In this document: positions 43,560-57,200 of the stretch, in pieces | How the letters are laid out: each line of letters opens with the position of its first letter | Position numbering within the stretch: position 1 is the stretch's first letter | DNA from: Tubulanus polymorphus | Lineage: Eukaryota; Nemertea; Palaeonemertea; Tubulaniformes; Tubulanidae | Direction: 5' to 3' | Assembly: GCF_964204645.1 (NCBI RefSeq) | Contig: NC_134030.1 | Location: 4,193,855-4,257,854 of the forward strand | Length of the DNA stretch: 64,000 bases | Made by a program: the position numbers and the translations under genes | Notes under the pieces: generated by a model | Told to the model about the DNA's origin: nothing | The model's database searches: none | The model's input: the letters and a program-made list of their open reading frames with translations, nothing else

Positions 43560-46412
43560 TTAGTAGAGTTCTTCTAAATATAACCCGGTTTTCTTTTCGT
43601 TACCTTCTTGTTCGTTTGGCCTTTCATTCGCAACACCGACGCGCGATGCTGTCCTCGTTTTCACCTTAGTGAACGATTTTACCGCGAAAACAATAATGAA
43701 CTCCAGTATCTCATAAAGGCTCAGAATACTGGCTCCTAAACAAAACCCCAGCTGCCCACCAATATCACCTGAAATAGATAAAATAGGATACATCCATGAC
43801 ATAAACATGAAAATCTTAATCGTACAATGCAGTAATGATTGAACTTTTTTACCCTAAACTCACTGGGCCCCATTAAGAAAATGTTTGCAGGTTCAATGTT
43901 TCATTTGCCCTGCTAAGGAGAAAGAGAATAAAGCTTCGACTAAGAAACTCTGTCACCACTAGGATTCGAACTCATGAACCCTGGAGAAACCAGCGACCGA
44001 TGGTTTAAACCACTCTACCACTTAGAAATCATTCAACCGACTGCTGAGACTAAAGTTAGATTCATTCTTAGAGAGGATCGATATCATACCTATAAGTTGC
44101 TGCCATTCGTATTCCGGAACCTGTCGGATGCTATCGTAATTCAGTTCTTCGAAATATACCCTCATATCAATGAAATTATTCCTAGTTATGAAAATAAGAC
44201 GTTACATACAAACGGTAAATACAAAACTAGTAGAAAACGCTGTACATTCAGCCCTCGAGATATACCGCCCTCCCATTTACCGCCAACCTCCCCCCCCCCC
44301 GGGCCTACCGCCAGGTTCTTTCAATGTACATCTATATACGAATACATAGTTAAACACCCCCGATAAACCGCCATACCCTCTTAACCGCCAAAATCGCTCA
44401 GCATCGATGTGGGCGGTATATCGGGGGCTGGCTGTATATAGTATTTACCTGGCAAAACTTTTTGAGATATTTCTTGTGTCGGAAAAGTACTTCGCAATTC
44501 GATTCGAAGGCATGAGAGCTGAGGAGACTTGAACACGATAGTTGGTCACAGTACACGGTGGGATGCAATATGGATTGCATGCATAATCAGACACTTCTGA
44601 AATATTGATGAATGAAATGTCTATATCTGCTTCATACGTACATGTATTTCAAATATCAATCTCGCCAACAAGTTCCAACCTGGTTTTGCGATATCTACAC
44701 AAGTCACAAACTGTTCCATGGTGCATGGTTTATATTCTGGAACAGAAAAATCGAATTTGATGGAGAAAAAAAACTGTGAAAAAAATCTCATAGATAGTAA
44801 TATATAAACAATCAAGCAACGAAAGTATTTCTGACAATAACTTAGGTAAGATGATAACAGTGGCTACCCTTGGCTTATGAATTCAATACACTCATGTACC
44901 TATCTGAAAGACAAACAGCGCATCGACTATATGCTTACTTGGGTCAGGAACGTTGTAAGAGCAGTTACAAATTTCGAATATTTTCTTGAGGAAACATTCC
45001 CGACGACATGAGCTGTGCGAGTAGTGCTTGAAATATTTCAACGGATTCTTGATAGTCGGATCGGACATATTGCGACACATTCCACCTTCGTAAGGAGCGG
45101 GAAGATAGTTTATCTACATCGAAAAAAATATTTATAGTTGAGCGTTTTTCTCTCTTATCCCACAATACTTACTCATAATTCAGGATTCATTTATCTGAGA
45201 GAAATATCAGGTTTGATTTATACGAAGAGGAGAAATTAGTTTCACGTGACAGGTTGACAGCGCGCCTAGCGGATCATAAATTGCCACAGTAGCATCCACA
45301 TTCATACACGCACCTTCTGAGCGCGAACTGCCGCTAATAGTTCGACACCGGGTTGAACAGCGAACCCAAACTCTCCAATTAATGGTTCTTCTATTTGATT
45401 GTGTACCAAAACCTGAAAATGTTAGACGATCATACATTTCATGAGCCCAAACGTACTCGGTGTTTTTCTTAATGCGCACGGTTTCTAAAATAAGAAACCA
45501 AAAAAGAATTTCTTTTGAATTGATAGAGATTACCTTGATTCCGGCAGATAGTCCAACGGATGCCGCGTATTCATCTTGTTCTACGAAAACTCTCAACCAT
45601 AAACCGTGATCGCTACCGGAAGATGTCGTTGTTAATAGCTTACCGCCTTTACGAACTCGCTCCAATGAATTAAACGTGTAGCACTTACCGAACGCTGTTA
45701 GACGTTCAGTAAAATATTCCGAACAATTGATTAATGAGTCTAACCATGAACACCTGTTAAACAGAACATCCATTTTGTGTCCGCCCTTGCGCAGCACATC
45801 GTCGTAAGTAAAGTTCCGAAAATCCTGCAAGGTGGCGTTGCTGTACGTATATCGAAACCCGGCCGGTGGAAAGTCAGCGATGATTTTGAGGCCCGGCTCG
45901 GACATTAAGTAGCTCAAACGTAAATAATTTAGGTTACAAACCGTAACAGCAGGGAATTGCAATGGACTTTTGTATTCTAGTGTTACTTTGGTACTTACAG
46001 GCCTCCTTTGGAATACTTGTACGCGCGGATAAATCATGAAACTGCAAAAAAAGATCGACAACAGAATCGCCGTTGCCCAAATAATCCTGAAATAAATCAT
46101 AAAGAAACATTATGTGAGGATGTATCGTACTGGCCTGCTCTATGAAATTTAACATCAAAAAAGATCGAGCAAAGACGTTATATTTTAAATCAAAACAGAA
46201 AAATTAACGGATGCATTTCGAACGTACTTTCGCAGGCCCGCTATCTGATAGCCACCGATATATTTAACCCCGTGAACCGAGCTTTCCTGACTGTAGTTAG
46301 TGAGCGTTTCTTTAATACTCGTATCTGAACGCTCATTGTCGTCGGTGATCTTACGACGATCATCGGCATCTTCCATTATAGAGTACACGAAGTAACCTCT
46401 AGAGTAATCCAC
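43560..46412 (-). CDS. DEG/ENaC sodium channel subunit (8 exons, 505 aa)
   Basis: Exons 46412-46228, 46086-45534, 45412-45314, 45113-44939, 44736-44680, 44596-44449, 44181-44090 and 43768-43560; 1518 nt, all phases close. TM1 is 63-82 (IIWATAILLSIFF), followed by FPAVTVCNLN at 106-115. The extracellular domain has LPAPYEGGMC, SCRRECFLKKIFEICNCSY and CNPYCIPPCTVTNY. GDIGGQLGFCLGAS at 437-450 contains the G-A-S selectivity filter, then TM2 to about 467 and a basic/polar cytosolic tail. Length is at the short end for the family. DEG/ENaC subunits form trimeric amiloride-sensitive Na+ channels; FMRFamide-gated, acid-gated or bile-acid-gated branches cannot be told apart here. The exon 5 donor (gttgga) is weak. 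Introns hold a SINE and a MITE. Confidence 0.92.
43920..44040 (-). mobile_element. tRNA-derived SINE in the last DEG/ENaC intron
   Basis: On the minus strand a pol III A-box-like TGGTAGAGTGG (44020-44010) is followed about 37 bp later by B box GAGTTCGAATCCT (43973-43961). Spacing and sequence resemble a tRNA head. It is too degenerate to fold as a functional tRNA and sits inside an intron, so it is a SINE. Outer limits are approximate. Confidence 0.65.
44241..44440. mobile_element. MITE-like repeat, copy B (GGCGGTATAT family) in DEG/ENaC intron
   Basis: Inverted ends: TGTACATTCAGCCCTCGAG then ATATACCGCCC at the left, GGGCGGTATATCGGGGGCTG then GCTGTATATA at the right. Internal TACCGCC motifs repeat, with a C-run of 12 or more. 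It ends 8 bp from exon 6 of the gene, whose donor is at 44448. Confidence 0.75.
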
Positions 46413-48460
46413 GATGAAGTTGAAATCACTTTATATACCAACAGAAATAGATGTAATCTGCAAGATCGTGCCTGATGTGACCCTCGAAATTTCCGTGTCT
46501 TTTTTACAAGAAAAGTAAAAACTATTTCATCCTCATAAAACTTCCACTTCCATTCGAATTAGTAAATGATATCTAGTGTGCTAACGAATGAATAACAGAG
46601 ATTTGGAGAAATGAAGTTTACACCGACAAGAGCTGTACTGAAATATACACTATCTGTGGTTAATGTCACTTGTACCTCGAATACATATAACATTCGATGC
46701 TGAAAATCACACCGTTACAATAGACGTGGGTGATTTTTCACGATATGCGCAGAAACATTAAAAGCATGGTAAATAACGTCCATCTATGCGAATAAAACAG
46801 AGTTCATGTAGCAGAGGGCAAAATACACACCTTATTTTGCGGTTGCTATGCTATGTACAAACAAAGAGGAGGCCCAGTGGATATAGGAGACATTGATGCT
46901 AAAATGTTTGAATGAATGATCACGGAAAACTCGTGGTAAAACCTTTTAGTTAAACGACAGAAAATACCAGCAATAATTACTGTGGATTTTTACCTTATGT
47001 CGACAAACAACCCGAAAACTAGAATTGAAGAGTATACCATTTCCTGTCAGGCTCAACGGGATGCTAGAAAATACATCTGGTTCATCGCATACCGTGTCGC
47101 TTGTCGGTAATTCAGTAATTACTAGTTTCTCATGTGTCGACTACAAACAAATATATTGACTGTCCTTCAGTCGTTTCTAACCATATCTCCGACGAATGGG
47201 CGGAAAAATTAATGATGCTCTTTGGCTCGATTATAGGCTCGATTAGTAGACCAGGTCGTTTGCAATATAACGGGTTGCTTCACACGGTGTGAATACCTAC
47301 AGATGATACTGAAAAAATGCCATGAAAGTAAAACAAACTGAACTCTCTCGGTCTGTTTTGTAAGGTGGCCATGCAAGCCACGTTTACAGTCATGAACAAC
47401 ACGCACACACACACGTGTTCGCATTGGTATGCAACGAAAATCTTTGTCTTAAAATCATGTTGAAGCAACTCAGATTCGTTCAGAGACCCATTTCACAAAT
47501 AGATACATATTGTGTGGTTTCGATAGAATCGAAAACTAAGTAGGGTTAGCAATTTGTGATAGCTTGAAGATTCTCCGAGTATCGACTACAAAAATTATCA
47601 ATTTATAAAGCGACGCTTCTGCGCCACTTGAATTTTCTACTCCATCTCAACTGAACGTGCGTCGTCGATTGCTCTCGGCGAAAAACGGATGGATCTATTT
47701 ATTTCGAAGTACCATCAAAAAGCGCGTAAGATGATTCCGAACTCTGAACTACCCTCAGCTCACGAAACAGAATATTTTCTACTGAAGATCAGCGAAGATT
47801 CTAAATGCGATGAATGACATAATTTGAGTGCGAGCAGATTAAATTCTCGCAAAGCACATTGATGAGTAGACTCTTCTCAAAATGGATATTGGAAAATTTT
47901 GCAGAAAATGATGCAACTGTAAAATTTAAATAGTTTAGTTTTTAGTTTGCCATAACTTCGATAATTCTATGAATATGAATATGACATTTCAAATTGACAA
48001 AAAAAGGAACTTGGTTTCAGTGTTTTTTGAAAATGATCTGCAGATAACGTGGATCAGCTCCTTTGATATATCATGTATGTCATAGCTATAGAAGAAAAGT
48101 TAAAGAAGTATTTAACCAAGTTGCCGATAATAAACTCTTGATTATTCGAAGTACGTGATATGATGCGTGAGTAGATTATTTACGGCACCCGATCCGATGT
48201 AATAAATAATGTAACGGTTTTTATCGTTAATTTGAATATTGGATTTCACTTTTCGTTAAGGGTTTCGAGTCGGTAGTTAATGCATTTTTGTCGTTTAAGT
48301 ATCGGATATTACTGAGCGATGATATTCTATGTGAGAGCATCGTTAAACGCATTTTGTCCGTTCTGAGAAATGGGTAATGGTTAACACAGCCGATCGATTT
48401 TGCTGAAATAATGCTGGCTAATGGAAAGACATACAAACAAATTCAGAAATATGTACAATA
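46413..48460. other. DEG/ENaC upstream region, no gene seen
   Basis: Promoter side of the channel gene. It contains a short (CA)n tract near 47400. Frames at 47209-47468 overlap it and look like chance. A 42-codon frame starting at about 47689 has no support. Confidence 0.4.
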
Positions 48461-48630
48461 TGCACAAGGTTCCAGCGCCTATTTCTATGTACAGCATGTT
48501 GGCTTGCGCTGGATGCCTCGTAACCGTATTAGAATAAGCGAATAATAATTTATTTTCGTAAACCGGTTATGAGGTATCCAGTGCAAGCCAACAGGCTGTA
48601 CATAAAATTAAGGCGCTGGAACCTTGTGCA
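48461..48630. repeat. 170-bp long imperfect hairpin
   Basis: Arms of about 68-70 nt pair with few mismatches: TGCACAAGGTTCCAGCGCC at the left end is mirrored by GGCGCTGGAACCTTGTGCA at the right end, and TTGGCTTGC pairs with GCAAGCCAA. The loop is about 25-30 nt. It may be a MITE or a small-RNA-like fold-back. Confidence 0.9.
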
Positions 48631-51600
48631 GAGTGCAGGGGAATGTGCAGTGATACTTATAAATAATGCTATTAATAATCTTAATTATAATCTTAATCTT
48701 AATTATTATGTAATTTATTAAAAAGTATTAACTGTTCATGTGATTGTTTGCATTATGGTTCACGAAAATAAATCATCATTATTAATTCGTTATCTACGCC
48801 CTAGGTTATGGCGTAAGGGTCAGTCGTTGAAATTTGATATCTCGTGACTGGCAGTCCATTCAGATCATACCCACAGATGTTTTGTGGTTAATACTAATCC
48901 CATTAACGTTAAGACCTATCAATGAAACGTTTCCCCGAAAGCAATTACCGGCGTAGAAATGTCTGGAGAGTTCTGCTCGTCGGTCCGCATTGTAAATTAC
49001 TGTTGTAGTCGGTTCGCTTCGCAGATTAGCATCATAGTTGCCGTATTCAATTTATTTCCGGGCTCGATCATCGATCGTATCATCGCTTCGGTTCACTCGG
49101 GATAATTCATCGGCCAGTTGGTCAGACGTGACACGCACGCACTCATTCGACTTCACCCCAAAAAGCGAAAAGACTAATTAGATTAATTAAGGACTCAACT
49201 GCGTAGTCGCGTTTTTAAGTCCAATGAAAAATGAAGTAGAATGGATGTGGTTTCAACTGGCCATAAACGCCTCGACCGTCCAACTGGCCATAGAGTATCC
49301 AATAGAATCAATCTCCAAGTCATCGTTAACGCGTCTCAGTAGAATAAATGTCGATTCTTTGTGAGTAGTACGGTATCGAGCTGATATCATTCTATTTAAA
49401 TGGATTGGAGTTGACGCTCAATTGTAATGCAGTGTCTCTAAGCGCCTTTTAGCCGAGTTGATGATATACTCGTGGAGCACGCAACTAACCCGTACTGATA
49501 TTTTTAAGACGGTAAACATAACTCAATCAGACAATATTTGATGTACGAAACGACTTTCTTATTTTCGTTCACGTGAGGTGGATCTTTTCACTATGATAAT
49601 AAACAGTACCGCCGTGTGAAGCAATATATCCATAAAATATCAGCAACATTACGTAAAACACTGATAGAACGCGGTGCATTTCACTCAGGAACATTATACC
49701 GCAAACAAATCAGTTGACCGTTAATATAAATGTCCTGACCTTGACCATAGATCCTACGACACCTCGTTAAAAAAGCGCGCTATAGAGCAACGCGCAATTA
49801 GGGATCAAGTTGTAAAACTACGGTGAATTAGTATTCGAAGCAGAAAATCGCTTTCTCCGCTGCGGCGCTAAGATGCTTTACCGGAAATATTGACCACGAA
49901 AAGATCTGATGATTAATCACGAAAACTGCGTTCCCTCTGCACTAGAACCACCGATAACCTTGAAATATATATGTATGTGTGTCTTTTAGGTAGTTAGATA
50001 TATACATAGCAAAGGTCGGAGGTAAACTTTTCGTAAAGAAACTTTTTCTACTGGAATTCGACGTTTCATCTCGGTGATAATTGCACCTTTTTGATACTGT
50101 AATTACGATCGAATGGTTCTGGTGCTTCTAGCAAGTATCGAGTACTTTGTGTGTAGCCGAAATAACAAACACTGTGCGTGCATTTGCGCTCTCGCGAAAT
50201 CGATGAAAAACCCTGGAAATGTCAGTTCCACTGGTCGGCCAATCAATCAGGATTGAATACATCAATAATCTATCAGATGTTGTATATGTCGTAATGCTGA
50301 AAAAATACGTGAGAAAAAAGCACAAACACGACACCACTAGCCGACGAGAACGCGCGTACATAAATAACACTCAATACGTAGAGAAATGAATTGATGCACA
50401 GCAAAAACTGCAATTGTTTCCTCAAGATCTGTACTAATTGAAGTTTTATGTTAAGATAAGTGGACGCAAAGAAGTGTATATGAAATGACCTGTGGAATGG
50501 TAACCCCTACCAAAACGCGACTGGTGATATTGTTAGTGTGGTGGCTGACGGTGTAGTGGGTGTACACCTCTTTAGTTCCAGGAGGGCAATAATTTATTTC
50601 GAGAATAATCTTACGCCGTTTTCTTAATATTATTCACCACTGATGAGGTGAAATATAAATGGATAGTAATAAACTACCTGTAATTTTAGCAGATGTAGGT
50701 ATGCCTATTAAAGTCGTGTTTGAAAGTGGTGTTTTTGTTGTTTTTGGTCCATCCTGTTGTGGACAACGCCGAAACCAATACCTTTTCCCAAAGAAATAGA
50801 CAAAGAAATGGTTTTTCCGTGTTACTGCCTTTCAGATCATTTCAGTACAAATGTCAGGTGCTCCAACCTGTTTTCCATATTGCCCTATTCAGTCCCGTTT
50901 CGGTTGCAACAGCCGTCGAAGACACAACATCGCGCGCTGTGCGAGCGTGCCAGCGTTTCAGCCGTTACGCCAGTATCTGCCTCTGTTTCTATCTGTATCA
51001 ACGAGCGAGCCGGATCGGTCGCTGTTTCAGTTCACTGATCCTTTAAGACGTGATTTCGAACGATGTGGAAATTATGTAATCCTGAATCACACGAAAAGCT
51101 TCATTGAAAGGGTATGTACAATATTTACTTTTTATTCTTATTTCTCTAAACCTATGAAAATGGTTTTCACCTTTTTATTGAAAAACGTTGTTTCGATTGT
51201 TCCTTCGTTATAGCGTATAACGCATGTATTTAGCAGTATTGGAATCTATGATCGATTCTCGACGAGAATTTCAATCTGTGCACGTTCGGTCGTTCCCGCC
51301 TGACTCTTCCGTGGTCCCCAGAAGCGAGAGAAATCGTGCTGGTTCACCGGGTCATTTTGTTGTACGCGAGTTGTCTAAATGTCATTTTTCTCCGCCCGAT
51401 GTTATCGTCAGTATATTGATGCGGAAATAATTTTCCGGATGATTTTCAAATGGCGCTGATAATTTTCAAATACGAGTTCGTTGAATATTCAACGGTGTTC
51501 CAGCTTTAAGTCGTTGGAGCGTTTTAGTATTGGTTGATTTTTCGTATTTGGTGCATAAAAGCTTTTCGCATTTCATTCAGTACATCGCGCAAGACCACGA

Positions 51601-54061
51601 TCGATCGATCGTTGCCCTAAAGAAATAGTTAGAAAAACAGTTCATGACTAATTCATATTTTGCTACAGGTTACGTTTCATAATATACGTATCACGGGCGG
51701 CGCGATGTTTCTCGTGAATAAAATATTCAATATTTCAGTCTGGAATAGCGAGTTGCAGCTGTATATGCCACCGCATAAATACAATAGATCGAAAGAATGA
51801 ATGAATTGCACATTCGTTGAATAGGTCTAAACCTCTTGATGAATTCCCGACCAACGCCGCGCATATAGCGGCTGAATTGATAATTTTCTCTGTGTACATA
51901 AAAAATCAACGAAGTTAGGCGCACATATACACGTACATACAGATCTATCACTCGATGAAACATGTCGAATAGATCGAATATTAATCATTTCTTCTGAAAG
52001 ATTTTCACTCTCTTAAAGACTCGACGAACCGAGAATTTCTGAATAAGATGTACGATTTCGCGATACGCTGCCGATGATAAAACGCGAATCATATTTTCCC
52101 AAGACTTCAAAAGGACATAATGAGTGGAAACTATAGGCTTTTAAGCGAAAAACCCTCAACAAAATTCAAAAGCTGGAAAAGTCTAACTTTTCGACTCAGA
52201 TTTCTTATAATGGCTTATAGAATTGAGTCGAAACAGATTCACTTCTATTTTTCTTTTTTCATTTTATTGTGTGTTTTTCGCTTTATTGATAGGCCTACCA
52301 GGCAGTCACTTATCCATGGATACCAACTATACAGGGCTTAGCTATCGCGGTATAAACATTTTATAGTGTGCTCCTCTGAACTTGGTGATGGAAGAATTAT
52401 ATCCGCAGGATGTTGTCGTATAAGAGGGTTAAAGTCGGTTGTAAATTGTTCATTGGGCATAAAATTTCCTCACAGATTTTTAATGTGTATCCGCCTGCTC
52501 TGCCAGGCTTTAATAAGAGGTATTACGTGATGGAACTGATGGAAAAGACGGGTTTCATGTCGTGAAATTCTACCCCGGAGACTGCTCGGATAATTTGCTT
52601 TCATGCCTGGTTTGATTTCGAATCGTTTGATGTGAAATCACGTTCCTCGCGCGATGATCATAGTTTTATTCATATGCAGCTAGAAGGAAAAAGGATATTC
52701 GCTATCTACGAACAAGCCCCCAGCGAGGAAAAAGGGGCTCTGATCTTTTTGATCTCGATAGCCGGATCGCTTTTAGGGAAAGGAAAGATGATGCGTTGAA
52801 ATTTGATATCTCGACATGGTTGGAAAAATATCGCAACCAATTCGCGCCCGTCATTACGTACGAAATTCAAGCAAAAATCTGAGGGTTTTATGGTTGATTC
52901 CTATTTCTACTGAAAACCTTTATATTTCATGCGATTACTAATCTTTCTAGTGTCTCTATAAAGGTTATGTACGTCACGCGGATTTGTTCACATATAACCA
53001 CGTCATCATCGCTCTTATGAACTGTTGGACTTCTAACTTCAGTTAAGCCGCCTGTGAATGCGATGACGTCATCGTATGTTTACCTTGTTTACGTGACTCT
53101 ATCGGATGAGAATCATGGCATTTAGATTTTAGAGCTATATTTATACACGAAGAACCTTAGAAAACGACGAATTAACCAGACAGCGACGTGAGGGGAAATG
53201 ACTGTAAGATAGTAATACGGACGAAGAAACTACTGGATTCAGTCATATTGATCTTTAAAAAGGTTTTGAAATCGGAAATCGAAGTACAGATATAGTTGCG
53301 TGACTGAACCGGCAAACGGCCCGATATGGTGCCGTCATGTGAAAAAGATTTGATTCCTATAGAAATAGCTCAGTAAAAATCCCGTGTTAGCGCGTGAGTA
53401 GTTCCTAAAACTATTCGTGTTCGCTGAGACGTTGGTTAACTCGCTTTTTCCTTGGAACATTAATTTCGAAGCGATAAATAATTTTCCGTCAGTAGCGCGC
53501 CGCTCCAACCATAAACGTCTTCGACAAGGCGGTTTTATTTACCTCGTCTCTCGTTTGTTTCCTTATTGACTTTCAATTCTCTCGATAATTGCTGACAACA
53601 AATGTCGCAAGTCGACGTCAAACAGTCGTCTGACAAATATACAGAGCAGCGGTCGTGCGTTGAATTTGACGTGCATTCTATGCATATATATGCATGTGCA
53701 TATATATTTTTAGCAGACTCTACGAAAGGACCATTGCCACGCGGATATTTTTTTTTTCATGGAAAAAATTTCCAAATCTCGCCTGCCTTGTTAGGAAATA
53801 CAACCCAACTTTCTTTTCTCGACACTCGTGGGATCTGAAAGACAGGAATGTGTCACCTATATTTTCGACACCTTCCGATATTTCAAATTCAGAAGAAGCC
53901 GTACGAATAAGTCAATCATTTGCATACACGTACACGCTTCATTTTATCCTATTTTCGATGTTGTCTGGAGCAGTGTTTTATCCAGTTTGCCGATTAATCG
54001 GTTTACTCGTCAGTAGACACCTGACGTCGGCATCAGCTTAGGCAAGAAAACGATTTATCGG
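48631..54061. other. Gene-poor stretch
   Basis: No exon with matching splice sites and family similarity found on either strand. Overlapping frames at 50720-51213 are stop-poor in two frames but unrecognisable. A homeodomain-type ACTAATTAGATTAATTAA motif lies at about 49171. GATCGATCGATC occurs at 51598. Confidence 0.4.
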
Positions 54062-54214
54062 ATGTTCATCAAGATGAGATCTTTAGCAACATATGTAGCT
54101 AACTACCCCGTTTATGTTGAGCAAGAGCCAGGCAAAGAGTTGACTATTGCTGAACTGAATGACAATGTGACTCGACTATTAATATCACTCTGTGTACTTC
54201 TTGCTGAAAACTGA
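54062..54214 (+). CDS. Short coding-like frame of unknown origin (50 aa)
   Basis: Reads MFIKMRSLATYVANYPVYVE and on to a TIAELNDNVTRLLISLCVLL end. The composition is protein-like (mixed charged/hydrophobic, heptad-like C-terminal part), unlike the surrounding AT-rich frames. No splice acceptor of quality was identified upstream, and an in-frame stop lies about 45 bp before the ATG. It could be a terminal exon, a transposon gene fragment or chance. Confidence 0.2.
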   Translation: MFIKMRSLATYVANYPVYVEQEPGKELTIAELNDNVTRLLISLCVLLAEN

Positions 54215-57200
54215 TACATCGGCAAAGCGATGTTTCATGGAGACAATGCTATTATAAAAGCTGACATTAACGATATTAACGATGTATGATATCAATAGCA
54301 TAATAGTTCTTGTATCTTAATACTACTTTATTCATAATGGACATGGCTGAATATAATAGATGTGAATTGGTTTCCGATGTATGAATGTCATATTAGTAGG
54401 AGATTCCATCCGAAAATATTGTTGTATTGTTGTTAGTAAGTAAAATGTTTGAAATCATTCCATTCTATTATATCCAAAAATTTCGCGAATGTAGACCTAC
54501 AAATTCAAGTTAGTTTTAAACTCGACGATCGGTTCATCGGTTCACCTGTTTAACCTTGCAAAAATATTTCACGGTAGCTTTCGCACTCACAAAAATGACG
54601 GTCGTATCGATTATCGCATAAAACATTGACGGTATATCCTATAGCGGAATCCTACTCGTCAAACAAAAGAGGCAGCTGCTTCGAGTCTGCAGGTGAAAGC
54701 CCTTAGAGTGGAATTCATAAATACTTGATTAAGTAAGATCTACATTGTGCTGATAACGTATCTAATCGACCATCAGACTCCAACTGGGAATAATAAACGC
54801 TGACACACAAAACCGTACCTGGCAGCCATCTTAAAAAGCCGTAACCATCATCAAACACACAGCCTTTAGAGTAATGATATAATTCATTAATCTATTAGAA
54901 AATTCATTAATCAATGACTTATTTATGTTGGATTTCTTCTTTCTTTCGTAACTGCTATATCAACCCATTAACGCCGAAGTTTCAACTTTGATATACATGA
55001 CAAATTGCGTGTATCATCGGAGCCGGGCATAGTGATCGAATTACGCGACTAAAGCTTCTGGAAATTGCACGAATTTCATGATTTGGTAAGTTTGTTCCTT
55101 TGAAGGGTTTTCGACCAGCAAAATGCACCTAATCGTCCATAACTATATGAACGAAATTATCACAAAGCCACGAAATGACGAATTGTTTCTGGACATCGCG
55201 ACAAATTACGATACAAATTCAATCCACGACGTTATTAACTACGTCAGATATTTCTCCGCTGTTGCATCTATCGTTTTTTTTTCATCAAAAGGAAGAAAAA
55301 ACACGTGCGCAACAACAAAAGTTTCCCGTAACTTTTACGAATCCATTTATTACGCGTCGGTATTACATAGATTCATAAAATCAGATTTGCGCTGGCAATT
55401 CGCCGCAACGAAATCGAATTGCATATTAAGCTCGGGTAGAATCGCGCCAATTTGCTCGCCTATTCGTCGGTGCCTTTCGTGCGCTTGATCTCATTTCTAG
55501 TTGGCTAAATCTGACATGTTTCACGCGGTATCTGCGCGGAATACCGGCAATTTGGGCCCCGATTTGATTTCGCCGTGCGCCTAAGCCACTAATAATCGCC
55601 CGTTGATGAGGCACAAAGCGATCGATTTTCAGTCGTTCACCAGTGACAGATTTTGCCGGCCGGCGTCTCGAGAGTCGCCGTGTTGTGGCATATTTCCCAC
55701 GTCTAAAAACGGGAAGCGAAATAATGTCACCGGTCATGCGCAAATAAAAAATTGACATGTTCTTCGATGTCTTTATCTCTAGTCGATTTTTTTTCTGCCA
55801 TTCACAAGTCCTGCAGCATTTACGATCACTCTACTCAAAGTTACCCGGAGAAATCATGTGAAATTCTCTTCATGTGATATTCCGTCGTAAGGCTAATCGG
55901 GCATCTTGTTGTTTTTTGGAGAGCAAGGAAAAAAGTCGGTGAGTTCTACAACTTTTCCCTTTCAGTTTGTTGTTTCGTTTAATTCATTTTTCTATCTAGG
56001 CGAAACTACAGTTCTTATCTGGGATTTTGGAAACACGTCTGGCTTCTTCTGAATATTTCCACTTTCGCAGCAGTCATATACGTCCATTCAATCTGTATAT
56101 ATTAGTCATCCGAATTTTAATTATTCACGATGTCTTGGTTAAAACCCCCCTGGGGACTTTTCATATCAAGATACGGCGCGCGCGAACGGAATTCTATCAG
56201 AGTAAAATGATCAACTAATAATTACTGAAACCAGCCCTCGAGCACCAGCTGAAGATTGACGTCAATCAGTATAGTGTCCGTGTTTTAGTGTTTCGATTAT
56301 TCAAAATGACGTCCGCGAACTTCGAGTTCAGCTAGAATGAAAATTGTTGACGAGTATTGTTGACGAGTATATTTGACGAGTGTAGACATTCTTACATTAA
56401 AGAAACGATGGCACTTTAAGCACGCTGAAAAAAATGGCGTATACTTTGAACGATTTCCCGAATCTGGATCACGACAACTGCAGTTGCACGCTTATTGATT
56501 AGCCTTGTTTTCAGAAATGCGCTAATGAGAAAATCCGGTATCTGTTTCGCGCGCCAAGCGATTTTCGCTCGCGCTCTGAATCAATATCATCGACAAGTTC
56601 CAATTATAATGTTTCACAATTTTGAAATGTCTGATTGATGAAATTTCTTCGTAAGAAAGCCCTGAGCGCTCCTCGCTCGGTGCGATCATTCAAAATTGAA
56701 TATCTTTTTGATGTCTCCGAAATTGACTCGGGCGTACAAATAAACTGAACAAATTAAGTTGCTTAGTACCGAATCAAAATCGTAATAAAATAAATTCTTA
56801 TAATTTTTCGAATAAAACCAGCGCTTTATCGCTGTGCGCTGAAGCATACACATAAGATTTAACCCCTATACCCGATTCTACAGCCAGGCGTGTCCTTTAA
56901 AACTGGCTCTTGATTTCGCTGAAATCATTTTAGTATAATGCACGTCGGTTTCAGTTTCTACATTTAGCCTACCAGTTTCTGGTATGCAGTCCAAACCGCA
57001 TAATTCGGATCGGCTTAATCCGGATCTTAGGTATAATCCGTATAATTTTGCAGTCCTTTTTGAAATTTGATACAAGAAAATGACTTTTGATTTGGATAAA
57101 CCGGATGGATTTTGTTGGTCCCAAATGATCCGAATTAAGCGGATTCTACTATATACATATTGCCCTTCACTATCTGACTGGAAATGGTCGTTCGTACTGT

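Noticed and set aside
43974-44366. 130-codon plus-strand frame
   Set aside because: It runs antisense across a SINE, a DEG/ENaC exon (44090-44181) and a MITE; the minus-strand exon has splice sites and family motifs.
45413-45490. Possible extra DEG/ENaC exon (ends in TTTTCAG)
   Set aside because: Including it breaks alignment with the conserved AGIK-VLVHNQ junction, which is in phase when it is skipped.
50641-50662. Possible hammerhead ribozyme core (CTGATGAG...GAAA)
   Set aside because: Only three nucleotides separate CTGATGA from GAAA, too few for stem II, and no stems I/III were found.
50720-51213. Overlapping stop-poor frames; a GVFVVFGPS phrase resembles receptor ligand-binding domains
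   Set aside because: The resemblance covers about ten residues in a frame that stops soon after; no consistent splice model recovers a family domain.
55123-55488. 121-codon plus frame
   Set aside because: No domain, no splice sites of quality, composition like surrounding DNA.
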